A DNA stretch of 64,000 nt from Clostridium sp. (GTDB taxonomy: Bacteria > Bacillota > Clostridia > Lachnospirales > Lachnospiraceae), in assembly GCA_021770825.1 (NCBI GenBank), contig JAETQD010000004.1, forward strand, positions 159,517-223,516. Direction: 5' to 3'. Both the position numbers and the translations under genes were made by a program. The notes below the pieces were generated by a model. The model was not told the origin of the DNA, did no database searches, and worked only from the letters and a program-made list of their open reading frames with translations. This document shows positions 56,260-64,000 of this stretch, piece by piece; positions within the stretch are counted from its first letter, which is position 1, and every line of letters starts with the position of its first letter.

Positions 56260-57417
56260 ATGGCGGAGGCAGCCGGTAAAAAGAAAAAACGAAAACCGCG
56301 CAGATTCTACGATTACAGTCTGCTCTTTACAATCATCTTTCTGACGGTGTTTGGACTGATTATGATTTACAGCTCAAGCTCATACAACGCCCAGATTCAT
56401 GGACAGAGCGCTTCTTATTATATGAAGAGACAGGGATATATCGCTCTGGCAGGCTTTGCAATGATGCTTGTGATTTCAAAAATTGATTACCATTTTTTTG
56501 CAAGATTTACCTTTCTTGCCATCATCGTTTCCTATGCCTGCATGATTCTGGTTGACTTTACCAGTCTGGGTATTGAGGTAAACGGTAAAAAGCGGTGGCT
56601 GGGAACCAGGTCCGTCCGGTTCCAGCCCACGGAGCTTGTTAAGGTGACAGTCATTCTGGTGCTGGCGGTGATTATCACGAAGCTGGGGAAAAAGGTCAAT
56701 GAACTGCGGTCATGGCTCATGATTGCGGCCTTAATTCTTCCCCTGGCCCTTTTGGTAACCATCAACAACCTAAGCTCCGGTATCATCATCTGCGGCATCG
56801 CCTTTGTGATGATGTTCATTGCCTGTAAGAAAAAGTGGCCCTTTGTGACGGTCACGGCGGTGATGGTGGGCGGCGTTCTGTTTGCCTTGCCCATTGCCCA
56901 GGCCTGTGTGAAGATAGGACTTCTCCAGGGATACCAGTTAAACCGTATCCTGGTGTGGAAAAATCCGGAGGCCTATCCGAAGGACGGAGGATACCAGGTG
57001 CTTCAGGGACTTTATGCCATTGGGTCCGGCGGCCTCCTTGGAAAGGGGCTTGGACAGAGCATACAGAAACTAAGCTTCCTTCCGGAGCCTCAGAATGATA
57101 TGATTTTTGCCATTATCTGTGAGGAGCTGGGCCTGTTTGGAGCCGTTTCGGTGATTCTTATTTTCCTGTTTATGATTTACAGGTTTATGCTGATTGCCGG
57201 AAATGCCCCCGATCTTTTCGGAGCCCTTCTGGTGATCGGTGTGATGGCCCATATTTCCATTCAGGTAATTCTAAACATTGCAGTTGTGACCAATGTGATT
57301 CCCAATACGGGAATTACCCTTCCCTTTATAAGTTATGGAGGTACTTCGGTGCTGTTTCTGATGATTGAAATGGGAATGGTTTTAAGTGTGTCCAACCAAA
57401 TAAAGCTGGAAAAATAG
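56260..57417 (+). CDS. ftsW: FtsW/SpoVE/RodA-type peptidoglycan polymerase
   Basis: A 385-residue SEDS-family membrane glycosyltransferase with about ten helices. GLIMIYSSSSYNA (end of helix 1), VNGKKRWLGTRSVRFQPTEL (the WxxxG...QP.E signature), PEPQNDMIFAIICEELGLFG and IPNTGITLPFISYGGTS identify the family. Its position between murD and murA fits FtsW or SpoVE; it would pair with one of the class B PBPs. A GGAGGGAG site precedes the ATG. Confidence 0.93.
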   Translation: MAEAAGKKKKRKPRRFYDYSLLFTIIFLTVFGLIMIYSSSSYNAQIHGQSASYYMKRQGYIALAGFAMMLVISKIDYHFFARFTFLAIIVSYACMILVDFTSLGIEVNGKKRWLGTRSVRFQPTELVKVTVILVLAVIITKLGKKVNELRSWLMIAALILPLALLVTINNLSSGIIICGIAFVMMFIACKKKWPFVTVTAVMVGGVLFALPIAQACVKIGLLQGYQLNRILVWKNPEAYPKDGGYQVLQGLYAIGSGGLLGKGLGQSIQKLSFLPEPQNDMIFAIICEELGLFGAVSVILIFLFMIYRFMLIAGNAPDLFGALLVIGVMAHISIQVILNIAVVTNVIPNTGITLPFISYGGTSVLFLMIEMGMVLSVSNQIKLEK

Positions 57418-57476
57418 GAACAAAAGGCCGGAGTCTTACATAAGATACTGTATAGCTGCATAATGGGGGAATCCGT

Positions 57477-58730
57477 TTGTCTGCAATACAGATTCAGGGC
57501 TTAAGGCCTTTAAGGGGAACCGTGGAAATTCAGGGTTCCAAAAACGCAGTGCTGCCGATGATGGCAGCGGCGGTGCTTGCAGCCGGAATTACGGTGATCC
57601 GGCACGTTCCGGCCATTGAAGATGTCTTTTCCATGATCGGAATTCTGGAGTGTCTGGGATGCCGCTGTGAGTTCTCAGACGGTGATCTGGCCATAGATAC
57701 ATCATCGGTGGAGCATGCAAAAATTCCGGAAAAATACGTGGGAAAAATGCGGTCTTCCTGCCTGCTTCTGGGCCCTCTCTTAGCCAGAATCGGAGAAGCC
57801 GAGACGCTGTATCCGGGAGGCTGTGTCCTGGGGAAGAGGCCTCTGGACCTGCACCTTTACGCTTTAAAGGAGCTGGGGGCAGAATTTTTTGAGGCGGGCG
57901 GCATGATTCTTGCGAAGGTCGAGGAATTAAAGGGAAGCCGGATTGAATTCCGGTATCCCAGCGTGGGCGCCACGGAAAATGCCGTCATGGCAGCCGTTAC
58001 GGCAGAGGGCACCACAATCCTTAAAAACTGCGCCAGAGAACCGGAAATTGCGGAGCTTTGCCGGTTTTTGAATCAGATGGGAGCCAGAATCAGAGGCGCC
58101 GGAGAAAGCCAGATTGTGATAGAAGGCGTCAGCCGCCTGTATCCGGTGGAATATGTGCTGGAAGGCGACAGAATCTGCGCCGGGACCTATCTGGCAGCAG
58201 CCATGGCAACCATGGGAGATGTGACCGTAAGGGGAATCCGCCCGGAGAATTTGAGGGAGCCCATGACGTTTATGAGGGCCATGGGGGCAGAGGTTTTTAC
58301 CGGGGAGCGGGAAATCCGGCTTCTTATGAAAAAGCGGCCGAAGGGAATTTCCATCCGCACAGGTCCGTATCCCCAGTTCCCCACAGATTTACAGTCCATA
58401 TTTCTGGCAGTTTCCTGTGTGGCTGACGGAAAAAGCCAGATCACGGAAACCGTGTTTGAGGCCAGGTTTGCTGCGGCCTGCATGCTGCGGCGGTTTGGCG
58501 CCAGAATCCGTCTGGAGGGAATGACGGCCCATGTGGAGGGACGGTATCCTTTAAACCCGGCTGTGGCCGATGCCCCGGATCTTCGCGGCGGAGCTGCCCT
58601 GGTGGTTGCAGCTCTGGCAGCGGAGGGGATGAGCGTCATCGGAAGCTGCGGCCATATTATACGGGGCTATGAAGATATCTGCCGGGATCTTACGTGTCTG
58701 GGGGCAGAAGCCAGATGGAATCATATGTAA
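57477..58730 (+). CDS. murA: UDP-N-acetylglucosamine 1-carboxyvinyltransferase
   Basis: A 417-residue enol-transfer enzyme starting muramic acid synthesis. GSKNAVLPMMAAAVL at the N-terminus, GGCVLGKRPLDLHL with the catalytic Cys (the fosfomycin target), and FPTDLQSIFLAVSC are conserved. A TTG start is proposed after TGGGGGA; no ATG or GTG is suitably placed. Many Firmicutes have two MurA paralogues, and which this is cannot be told. Location between ftsW and ftsQ. Confidence 0.93.
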   Translation: MSAIQIQGLRPLRGTVEIQGSKNAVLPMMAAAVLAAGITVIRHVPAIEDVFSMIGILECLGCRCEFSDGDLAIDTSSVEHAKIPEKYVGKMRSSCLLLGPLLARIGEAETLYPGGCVLGKRPLDLHLYALKELGAEFFEAGGMILAKVEELKGSRIEFRYPSVGATENAVMAAVTAEGTTILKNCAREPEIAELCRFLNQMGARIRGAGESQIVIEGVSRLYPVEYVLEGDRICAGTYLAAAMATMGDVTVRGIRPENLREPMTFMRAMGAEVFTGEREIRLLMKKRPKGISIRTGPYPQFPTDLQSIFLAVSCVADGKSQITETVFEARFAAACMLRRFGARIRLEGMTAHVEGRYPLNPAVADAPDLRGGAALVVAALAAEGMSVIGSCGHIIRGYEDICRDLTCLGAEARWNHM

Positions 58731-58763
58731 CAGAATAACAGCCGGAATCCGGCAGAAACATAG

Positions 58764-59561
58764 ATGGGAGTACAGGTAAAGAGGATGAGGAGAAGAAGGG
58801 GATACGCAGGATACAGCGGATTCAGACGGAGAAGAAGAGGAAAGCGGGTGGCCATTGTGCTGGGCGTGCTCCTGGGGATATTGCTTCTCCTTGCAATTGT
58901 GCTGTTTTCCGTCCGAATTTCGGAAATTGAAGTGACCGGAAACAAACAGTATACGAAGGAACAGATCATTGAACTGATCTTTGACGGAAAATGGTCCCGG
59001 AATTCGGCCTACTGCTATTACGAAAACCGGTTCCGGGAGCATAAATCCATTCCCTTTATCGAAGAATATAAGATTGAATTCAAGAGTCCCACCAAGGTGG
59101 AGATTGTGGTCTTCGAAAAGAGCGTTGTGGGATATGTGTCCTACATGAGCAGCTACATGTATTTTGACAAGGACGGAATCATCGTGGAAAGCTCAGGAGA
59201 ACAGCTTCCGGGAGTTCCATGGATTACGGGCCTGGAATTCGGACATATTGTGCTGCATCAGCCGCTTCCGGTGGAAAACCAGAACACCTTTGAGGAAATT
59301 TTAAATCTGACCCAGGTGCTGTCCGTCAATGAAGTCAAGGTGGACAAGATCTATTACCACAGCTTTGTTGCGAGCGGAGGACAGGTGGAGCTTTACATCG
59401 GCGATGTGGTGGTGGAACTGGGAAGTTCGGAGAACCTGAGCGGAAAAGTGGCAGAGCTTGCCGATATTCTTCCGGAGCTTACGGGACTTGCGGGAACCCT
59501 CTATCTGGATACCTATGACGAGACCGTGGCCAGCCCTACCTACACCTTTAAAAAGAAGTAG
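58764..59561 (+). CDS. Cell division protein FtsQ/DivIB
   Basis: A 265-residue single-pass protein. A strongly basic cytoplasmic start (RMRRRRGYAGYSGFRRRRRG), one helix (VAIVLGVLLGILLLLAIVLF) and a POTRA domain beginning RISEIEVTGNKQYTKEQI. DivIB/FtsQ organises FtsL-DivIC at the septum. Identification rests on topology, POTRA start and location just before ftsZ. Confidence 0.85.
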   Translation: MGVQVKRMRRRRGYAGYSGFRRRRRGKRVAIVLGVLLGILLLLAIVLFSVRISEIEVTGNKQYTKEQIIELIFDGKWSRNSAYCYYENRFREHKSIPFIEEYKIEFKSPTKVEIVVFEKSVVGYVSYMSSYMYFDKDGIIVESSGEQLPGVPWITGLEFGHIVLHQPLPVENQNTFEEILNLTQVLSVNEVKVDKIYYHSFVASGGQVELYIGDVVVELGSSENLSGKVAELADILPELTGLAGTLYLDTYDETVASPTYTFKKK

Positions 59562-59598
59562 CAGACAGGAAACAGTTACAAAAATGTTAAAATAGTAG

Positions 59599-59627
59599 TT
59601 GATATTTTCACAAAAATAAAATATGAT
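59599..59627 (+). promoter_or_regulatory. ftsZ promoter
   Basis: TTGATA (59599-59604), a 17-bp A-rich spacer and TATGAT (59622-59627). The expected transcript has an 80-nt leader. Confidence 0.65.
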
Positions 59628-59716
59628 ATATGTTAGATTAAATTCGGACTAGTCCGCAAAGCATATAAGAGAATTTAAGGAAAACCAGTTGTGTGGAGAA
59701 AAAGGAGGAGACATTC

Positions 59717-60898
59717 TTGTTAGAGATTAAGATAAATGAGGCGGAGAATGCCGCAAGAATTCTTGTGATCGGTGTGGGCGGCGCCGGAAACAACGCTGTC
59801 AACCGCATGGTGGAAGAAAATATTATGGGGGTAGAGTTCATCGGAATCAATACCGATAAGCAGGCCCTCCAGTTCTGTAAGGCCCCCACAGCAATGCAGA
59901 TCGGCGAAAAGCTGACCAAGGGACTGGGCGCAGGCGCAAAGCCTGAAATCGGCGAAAAGGCAGCCGAGGAGAGCCAGGAAGAGCTGGCCCAGGCCATGAA
60001 GGGTGCGGACATGGTGTTCGTTACCTGCGGTATGGGCGGCGGAACCGGAACAGGTGCAGCTCCCGTCATTGCAAGAATCGCAAAGGACATGGGAATTCTT
60101 ACGGTGGGTGTTGTAACAAAGCCCTTCCGTTTCGAGGCAAAGCAGCGTATGAACAATGCTCTGGCAGGAATTGAAGCCCTCAAGAATGCAGTGGACACTC
60201 TGATCGTCATTCCCAATGACCGTCTTCTGGAAATTGTTGACAGACGGACAACCATGCCGGATGCCTTAAAGAAAGCCGATGAAGTACTTCAGCAGGCCGT
60301 ACAGGGAATCACAGATTTAATCAATGTTCCCGGCTTAATCAACCTGGACTTTGCTGATGTTCAGACCGTTATGACAGACAAGGGCATTGCCCATATCGGT
60401 ATCGGTAAGGCAAAAGGCGATGAGAAGGCACTGGAGGCTGTAAAGCAGGCTGTTTCCAGCCCGCTTCTCGAGACAACCATCGAGGGTGCATCCCATGTGA
60501 TCATCAATATCTCCGGTGATATCAGCCTGATCGAGGCCAACGAAGCTGCAAGCTATGTTCAGGAGCTGGCAGGTGATGATGCCAATATTATTTTCGGTGC
60601 CATGTATGACGAGAGTGTGGAAGATGAGGCCACCATTACCGTCATTGCCACCGGATTGGATGCCCACGGAGCAAACACTCCTGTGGAGCGTGCCATGAAG
60701 GACTTTACAAACTATAAGCAGAAAATGCCGTCCTCCGTACAGAAGACAGCATCCACTGTCACAAGACAGGCTCCGGCCGCCGGAGAAGCAGCCGCAGCAG
60801 CTCCCCAGTTAAATATCCCCACAGGCACACCGGTTTACCGTCCGGCTCAGAGAGAGACACAGATCAATATTCCGGACTTTTTGAAGAACCGCAGATAA
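59717..60898 (+). CDS. ftsZ: Cell division protein FtsZ
   Basis: A 393-residue tubulin-like GTPase forming the division ring. [13 protein letters not shown] and [16 protein letters not shown] (the tubulin signature) bind GTP; NTDKQAL and [15 protein letters not shown] carry the T7-loop side. The C-terminal linker is short (about 60 residues) and ends in the conserved IPDFLKNRR peptide that docks FtsA/SepF. The start is TTG 59717, 8 bp after AAAGGAGGA; the earlier in-frame ATG at 59693 precedes this site. FtsA is not adjacent, so SepF likely anchors it. Confidence 0.97.
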   Translation: MLEIKINEAENAARILVIGVGGAGNNAVNRMVEENIMGVEFIGINTDKQALQFCKAPTAMQIGEKLTKGLGAGAKPEIGEKAAEESQEELAQAMKGADMVFVTCGMGGGTGTGAAPVIARIAKDMGILTVGVVTKPFRFEAKQRMNNALAGIEALKNAVDTLIVIPNDRLLEIVDRRTTMPDALKKADEVLQQAVQGITDLINVPGLINLDFADVQTVMTDKGIAHIGIGKAKGDEKALEAVKQAVSSPLLETTIEGASHVIINISGDISLIEANEAASYVQELAGDDANIIFGAMYDESVEDEATITVIATGLDAHGANTPVERAMKDFTNYKQKMPSSVQKTASTVTRQAPAAGEAAAAAPQLNIPTGTPVYRPAQRETQINIPDFLKNRR

Positions 60899-60919
60899 TT
60901 CTCTGCATATAAGCAACAC

Positions 60920-60953
60920 ACAGGTGCCGTATGAAAATACGGCGCCTGTTTTC
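60920..60953 (+). terminator. ftsZ terminator
   Basis: ACAGGTGCCGTAT (60920-60932) pairs with ATACGGCGCCTGT (60937-60949) around a GAAA loop, one G-T pair, followed by TTT. Confidence 0.85.
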
Positions 60954-61100
60954 AACAGGATTCTTCCTGTTTTTCATGGGAAACACTCTGGTTTCCCGCC
61001 CTCTATCGACATTTCATAGAGAAAATCTTTTATAATCTTTTAATTTCACAGTAAAAATGAGCGCAGAAAAAGACGATGAAAAAGTAAGACCGGCCCTGTC

Positions 61101-61136
61101 ATTTTGACAAAATCTGTAAATGGCTTTGGATATAAT
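61101..61136 (+). promoter_or_regulatory. spoIIGA promoter with 21-bp spacer and overlapping Spo0A box
   Basis: A perfect TTGACA (61104-61109) and a perfect TATAAT (61131-61136) are 21 bp apart instead of 17. The reverse complement of 61101-61112 is TTTTGTCAAAAT, matching the Spo0A-box consensus TTTGTCRAA and covering the -35 box. A weaker box-like TGTCGAT lies on the minus strand at 61005-61011, beside a second TATAAT (61031-61036) whose best -35 (TCGACA) is 19 bp away. Long spacing with a Spo0A site over the -35 is the known architecture of the Bacillus spoIIG promoter. Confidence 0.75.
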
Positions 61137-61180
61137 AGGCTCTGTTATCGGAATGAGGCAGACAGGACGGTGGAAAAGAT

Positions 61181-61978
61181 TTGGAGTATGAGTTTTATCT
61201 GGATCTGTTTTTTCTTATCAATTTTTTCCTTAATTTCCTGTCTTTGTTTCTTTCGGCATCCATGGGGAGAATGAACACGTCAGTGGTGAGGCTTCTCGCG
61301 GCTTCGGCGGCGGGCAGTGTATGGAGTGTACTGCTGTTCCTTTTTCCGGTGCGTCCCGCCTTCCTGGCGTTATTCCTTACGGTTTTTTTGGCAGGCAGTG
61401 TGATGGTGTCCATCGCATTTTCCCTGAAGTCACCTTTAAAAACAGGAAAGGCAGTGGGAATGCTGACCCTGTCTGCTGCGCTGTGCAGCGGTTTTTTCAC
61501 GTTTCTTAAACAGACGTTCTGGCTTACGGACTGGGAGTGTATCTGCGCTCTGGCATGCCTTTCCCTGGGAGCCGGTCTGTTTTTTAAGAATACCTTAAAG
61601 GAGAAGGAGAGGGGCAGGGAGCGGTTTGTGGTGTGGCTTTACTACCGGGGGAAGAAGAAGCAGTTTCTGGCTCTGGCAGACTCCGGAAACCGTTTGAGGG
61701 AACCAGGCTCTAAAAAGCCGGTCAGTGTAATTTCCTATGGAGACTGTGTGGGCTTTTGTGATGTAATTTCGTCTGTTTTATATATTCCCTACCGGGCCGT
61801 GGGGACAAAAGAGGGAGTTCTCCCCGGGATTCTTTTTGACAGGATGGAAATTGAAACAGAATACGGCCTGTCAGAGGTAAAACGGCCCATTGTAGCGGTG
61901 ACGAAGGAGCCGCTGTCCGGAAGCGGAGATTTTTCCATGCTGATTCCGGAAATTTTTGTGCTTTCAGGAAAGAAATAG
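61181..61978 (+). CDS. spoIIGA: Sigma-E processing peptidase SpoIIGA
   Basis: A 265-residue membrane aspartic protease that cuts pro-sigma-E in the mother cell. The N-terminal half has five hydrophobic segments (from [20 protein letters not shown]); the C-terminal half contains [14 protein letters not shown], where the Asp in DSGN is the catalytic residue, and [11 protein letters not shown]. Activation requires forespore SpoIIR. A TTG start with a GGTGG site is proposed. sigE follows 10 bp later, the universal pairing. Confidence 0.93.
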   Translation: MEYEFYLDLFFLINFFLNFLSLFLSASMGRMNTSVVRLLAASAAGSVWSVLLFLFPVRPAFLALFLTVFLAGSVMVSIAFSLKSPLKTGKAVGMLTLSAALCSGFFTFLKQTFWLTDWECICALACLSLGAGLFFKNTLKEKERGRERFVVWLYYRGKKKQFLALADSGNRLREPGSKKPVSVISYGDCVGFCDVISSVLYIPYRAVGTKEGVLPGILFDRMEIETEYGLSEVKRPIVAVTKEPLSGSGDFSMLIPEIFVLSGKK

Positions 61979-61988
61979 GAGGAATCAT

Positions 61989-62729
61989 ATGATTATAAAA
62001 GTTTCAGTACCTAACCGGTTCAAATTAAAGAAGATGGCCACGTTTCGGACCATACTTTTAAAAAATCAGGGGGAAATCCACTATATCGGCGGTGCGGATG
62101 TGCTCCCGGCGCCTTTATCCCAGGAGGAGGAGACAAAGGCTCTCGCCTTCTTCGGCACGGAGGGGGAGAAGGAGGCCAAGTCCAGGCTCATCGAACACAA
62201 TCTGCGCCTGGTGGTGTACATAGCCAAAAAATTTGATAATACCAGTGTGGGCGTGGAGGACCTGATTTCCATTGGGACCATAGGCTTAATCAAGGCCATC
62301 AATACCTTCAACCCGGAAAAGAACATTAAACTTGCCACCTATGCATCCCGGTGCATTGAAAATGAAATTCTCATGTATCTGAGGCGTACCAGCAAGACGA
62401 AGCTGGAGGTGTCCATCGATGAGCCCTTAAATGTGGACTGGGATGGAAATGAGCTGCTTTTGTCAGACATTCTGGGAACTGATGAGGATGTGATTTATAA
62501 GGGGATTGAGGATGAGATTGAAAAGGATTTGTTAAATAATGCCATTGATCATTTGAATCCCAGGGAGAGGAAGATTGTGGAACTCAGGTTCGGGCTTAAA
62601 AGCGATGAAGGGGTGGAAATGACCCAGAAGGAGGTGGCCGATCTCATGGGAATTTCCCAGTCCTATATTTCACGGCTGGAGAAAAAGATCATGAAGCGGC
62701 TGAAAAAAGAGATTGTGCGGTATGAATGA
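61989..62729 (+). CDS. sigE: RNA polymerase sporulation sigma factor SigE (pro-sigma-E)
   Basis: A 246-residue sigma-70 family factor for early mother-cell genes. A pro-sequence of about 30 residues ends near [16 protein letters not shown], the region cleaved by SpoIIGA in Bacillus. Region 2 includes [12 protein letters not shown] and [13 protein letters not shown]; region 4 has [12 protein letters not shown] and the helix-turn-helix [20 protein letters not shown]. The ATG is 8 bp after AGGAGGA. sigG, usually next in Clostridia, is not downstream. Confidence 0.96.
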   Translation: MIIKVSVPNRFKLKKMATFRTILLKNQGEIHYIGGADVLPAPLSQEEETKALAFFGTEGEKEAKSRLIEHNLRLVVYIAKKFDNTSVGVEDLISIGTIGLIKAINTFNPEKNIKLATYASRCIENEILMYLRRTSKTKLEVSIDEPLNVDWDGNELLLSDILGTDEDVIYKGIEDEIEKDLLNNAIDHLNPRERKIVELRFGLKSDEGVEMTQKEVADLMGISQSYISRLEKKIMKRLKKEIVRYE

Positions 62730-62747
62730 TGGCCTGTTAATGTATAA

Positions 62748-62781
62748 AAACTCCACCGGAGCACATGCTCTGGCGGAGTTT
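62748..62781. terminator. Bidirectional terminator between sigE and the zinc-ribbon gene
   Basis: AAACTCC (62748-62754) pairs with GGAGTTT (62775-62781), with inner CCG/TGG and GAGC/GCTC helices around an ACAT loop. A-run on one side, T-run on the other. Confidence 0.8.
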
Positions 62782-62791
62782 AACGGGCAGG

Positions 62792-63511
62792 CTATGATTC
62801 GCCGTAAAGACGGCCATACAGCATATCACAGAGGGCGTCCACATAGGACTGGTCCGGCAGATCCCGTCCGGTGACCAGATAGTCCTGGATTAACTCGAAG
62901 CGCTTCAAGCTCAGCTCTTCTCCGGAAAGGTCCGGATCTTCCAGGCGGAGCTGGTCGTCCAGATCGTCAGCAGAATATGTCTTTAAAAACCACTGGATAA
63001 TTTCTTCCGTTTCCTTTTCTTCATCGGCGGCCTGGACCTTTAACTGGGCGGCGCGCTTCTTTGAGGATACGGCAATGGCAATGGAGCCGATGGCCATGAG
63101 GGATAAGAGGCCCTGGAAAATATATCCGGTCACTCCGGCCATGGGGAGGCGGACAACTCCGGTGATGCAGAGGATGGCCAAAAGGGCCAGGATTCCGCCC
63201 ACAAGGAAAAATGCGGAGGCAGAAGAGCTCATGTCCTCATACCGCTGTTCCTTATTCACATAGGCATGAGCCGGAGGCGCAGGGACAGTCTTTTTTGCCT
63301 GGGGATCCGGATCATCGCTGTCTTCCTCTCCCTCAGAGCCGTTTGTCATCATTTCCGCATAGCGCCGGGCCATTTCCTTTTCCATCTGCTCTTTTTCAGC
63401 CTGTTTTAAGGCATCAGCAGCTTCTTTTGATTCCACCAGGGGGCCGCCGCAGTCGGTGCAGACGGTCATTCCTTCCACGAATTCCATATCACATTTTGGA
63501 CAGTATGGCAT
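62792..63511 (-). CDS. Zinc-ribbon membrane protein of unknown function
   Basis: A 239-residue protein. The N-terminus CPKCDMEFVEGMTVCTDC is a zinc ribbon (Cys 4, 7, 18, 21), followed by a charged Lys/Glu-rich coil (EAADALKQAEKEQMEKEMAR) and two hydrophobic segments (FFLVGGILALLAILCITGVV; GLLSLMAIGSIAIAV). The C-terminal 70 residues are acidic and helical. No function is recognised. The start MPYCPKC follows AGAAAGGA by 8 bp; the upstream 11-codon extension was rejected for lack of a site. Confidence 0.75.
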   Translation of the reverse strand: MPYCPKCDMEFVEGMTVCTDCGGPLVESKEAADALKQAEKEQMEKEMARRYAEMMTNGSEGEEDSDDPDPQAKKTVPAPPAHAYVNKEQRYEDMSSSASAFFLVGGILALLAILCITGVVRLPMAGVTGYIFQGLLSLMAIGSIAIAVSSKKRAAQLKVQAADEEKETEEIIQWFLKTYSADDLDDQLRLEDPDLSGEELSLKRFELIQDYLVTGRDLPDQSYVDALCDMLYGRLYGES

Positions 63512-63570
63512 AAATGCAATCCTTTCTGATGGCCCAAAGGCCATGATTCCCTATCGGGGTATTTACGGTG

Positions 63571-63599
63571 ATTATAACTCAAAAAGATGAAATCGTCCA
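63571..63599 (-). promoter_or_regulatory. Promoter of the zinc-ribbon gene
   Basis: On the minus strand TGGACG (63599-63594), a 17-bp spacer and a perfect TATAAT (63576-63571). Confidence 0.55.
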
Positions 63600-63639
63600 T
63601 ACTTTCTGTGTTTTGTGCTTCCATTTCTTCGGGAAATAA

Positions 63640-63790
63640 GGTAAAATGGCGTTAGCCATTTTACCTGCGCCGATTCGCGTCCGGCCGAAGGGCGGACAAA
63701 TGCCTTAGCGAATCGTGTGCATCCTGCGGAGCATAGCATGTCGCAGACATGGTAAAATGTTGTTAGCCCTGGCCGCAGAGCCGGGACCTT
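63640..63790 (+). repeat. Structured intergenic element bounded by a near-identical 18-bp motif
   Basis: GGTAAAATG(GC)GTTAGCC at 63640-63657 and GGTAAAATG(TT)GTTAGCC at 63751-63768 differ at two bases. The first copy is half of an 11-bp perfect hairpin (63640-63650 with 63655-63665). Between the copies CGATTCGC (63671)/GCGAATCG (63708), GTCCG (63679)/CGGAC (63693) and CTGCG (63724)/CGCAG (63742) nest. CCC...GGC/GCC...GGG pairing follows. It encodes no protein; it may be an RNA, an upstream leader of the DegV gene or a palindromic repeat element. Confidence 0.6.
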
Positions 63791-63816
63791 AGAAAGTGAC
63801 AGAAAGGGGTACATTC

Positions 63817-64000
63817 ATGAAAATTGCAGTTGTGACTGACAGCAACAGCGGAATTACACAAAAGCAGGCGAAGGAAATGGGAATCTCCGTTCTTCCGATG
63901 CCCTTTATGATTGATGGAGAAACATACTTTGAAGATATAACCTTAACACAGGAAGAATTCTATGAGAAGTTAAAAACAGATGCGGATATTTCCACGTCCC
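63817..64000 (+). CDS. DegV family fatty-acid-binding protein (3' truncated by window edge)
   Basis: The first 61 residues are visible: MKIAVVTDSNSGITQKQAKE is the DegV start (VTDS motif for the fatty acid carboxylate), followed by ISVLPMPFMIDGETYFEDIT and LTQEEFYEKLKTD, then STS at the edge. DegV/FakB proteins present fatty acids to the FakA kinase for phospholipid synthesis. GAAAGGGG precedes the ATG. Full length would be about 280 residues. Confidence 0.9.
   Translation, partial: MKIAVVTDSNSGITQKQAKEMGISVLPMPFMIDGETYFEDITLTQEEFYEKLKTDADISTS

Overview
The window looks like a chromosomal stretch from a spore-forming member of the Clostridia, most likely a Lachnospiraceae (Clostridium cluster XIVa, Enterocloster/Hungatella/Lachnoclostridium-like). 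The reasons are a base composition near 50% GC by eye, strong AGGAGG-type ribosome binding sites, sigma-A type promoters with 17-bp spacers, the spoIIGA-sigE sporulation pair, a Gram-positive division cluster, and clostridial orders such as rimP-nusA-rnpM-L7Ae-infB-rbfA-nrnA-truB-ribF. Species is not claimed. No tRNA, rRNA, CRISPR array or intact insertion sequence was seen.

Layout. 1-5.8 kb: end of a DUF4367-type protein, divergent aroE/aroK with back-to-back promoters, an aminotransferase plus RidA pair, a CapA-like phosphoesterase and an EamA transporter. 5.8-7.1 kb: a scar of decayed mobile-element genes (two AlbA_2-type ATP-binding proteins, a ParA and a MobC remnant). 7.2-11.5 kb: an EF-G/Tet(M)-like ribosomal GTPase fused to a Rae1/YacP-like NYN nuclease, then glpK. 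11.6-18.6 kb: an amidohydrolase and a five-gene oligopeptide-type ABC importer. 18.6-27.4 kb: the transcription/translation operon rimP-nusA-rnpM-L7Ae-infB-rbfA-nrnA-truB-ribF, whose IF-2 carries an expanded Gly/Arg-rich tandem repeat.

27.5-41.7 kb: AI-2E family permease, L,D-transpeptidase, a decayed Rpn-like gene, rpsO and pnp with structured leaders, mgtE behind an unrecognised structured leader, gltX, a secreted wall-binding cysteine-peptidase-like protein, a UvrD-type helicase, a cobalamin adenosyltransferase and a DUF1292 protein. 41.7-46 kb: ychF (minus), a LarA-type nickel-pincer isomerase homologue, and an M20 amidohydrolase (minus). 46-47 kb: lgt and a 51-residue Spo0E-like phosphatase. 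47.1-62.7 kb: the division/wall cluster mraZ-rsmH-ftsL-pbp-ykgJ-pbp-mraY-murD-ftsW-murA-ftsQ-ftsZ followed by spoIIGA-sigE. The end has a zinc-ribbon membrane protein (minus), a structured intergenic element and the start of a DegV protein.

How they fit together. The division cluster passes directly into the early mother-cell sporulation genes. The spoIIGA promoter has an abnormal 21-bp spacer and a Spo0A-box-like site over its -35 box, as in the Spo0A-driven spoIIG promoter of Bacillus, and the Spo0E-like gene nearby could act on the same phosphorelay. Several housekeeping operons carry visible candidate cis-regulation: MraZ boxes, an S15-type leader, a NusA-operon leader hairpin, and pnp and mgtE leaders. 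The most interesting object is the GTPase-nuclease fusion at 7.2-10.0 kb. It lacks the tetracycline-dislodging loop of true Tet(M) and looks like a single-chain ribosome-targeted mRNA surveillance enzyme.
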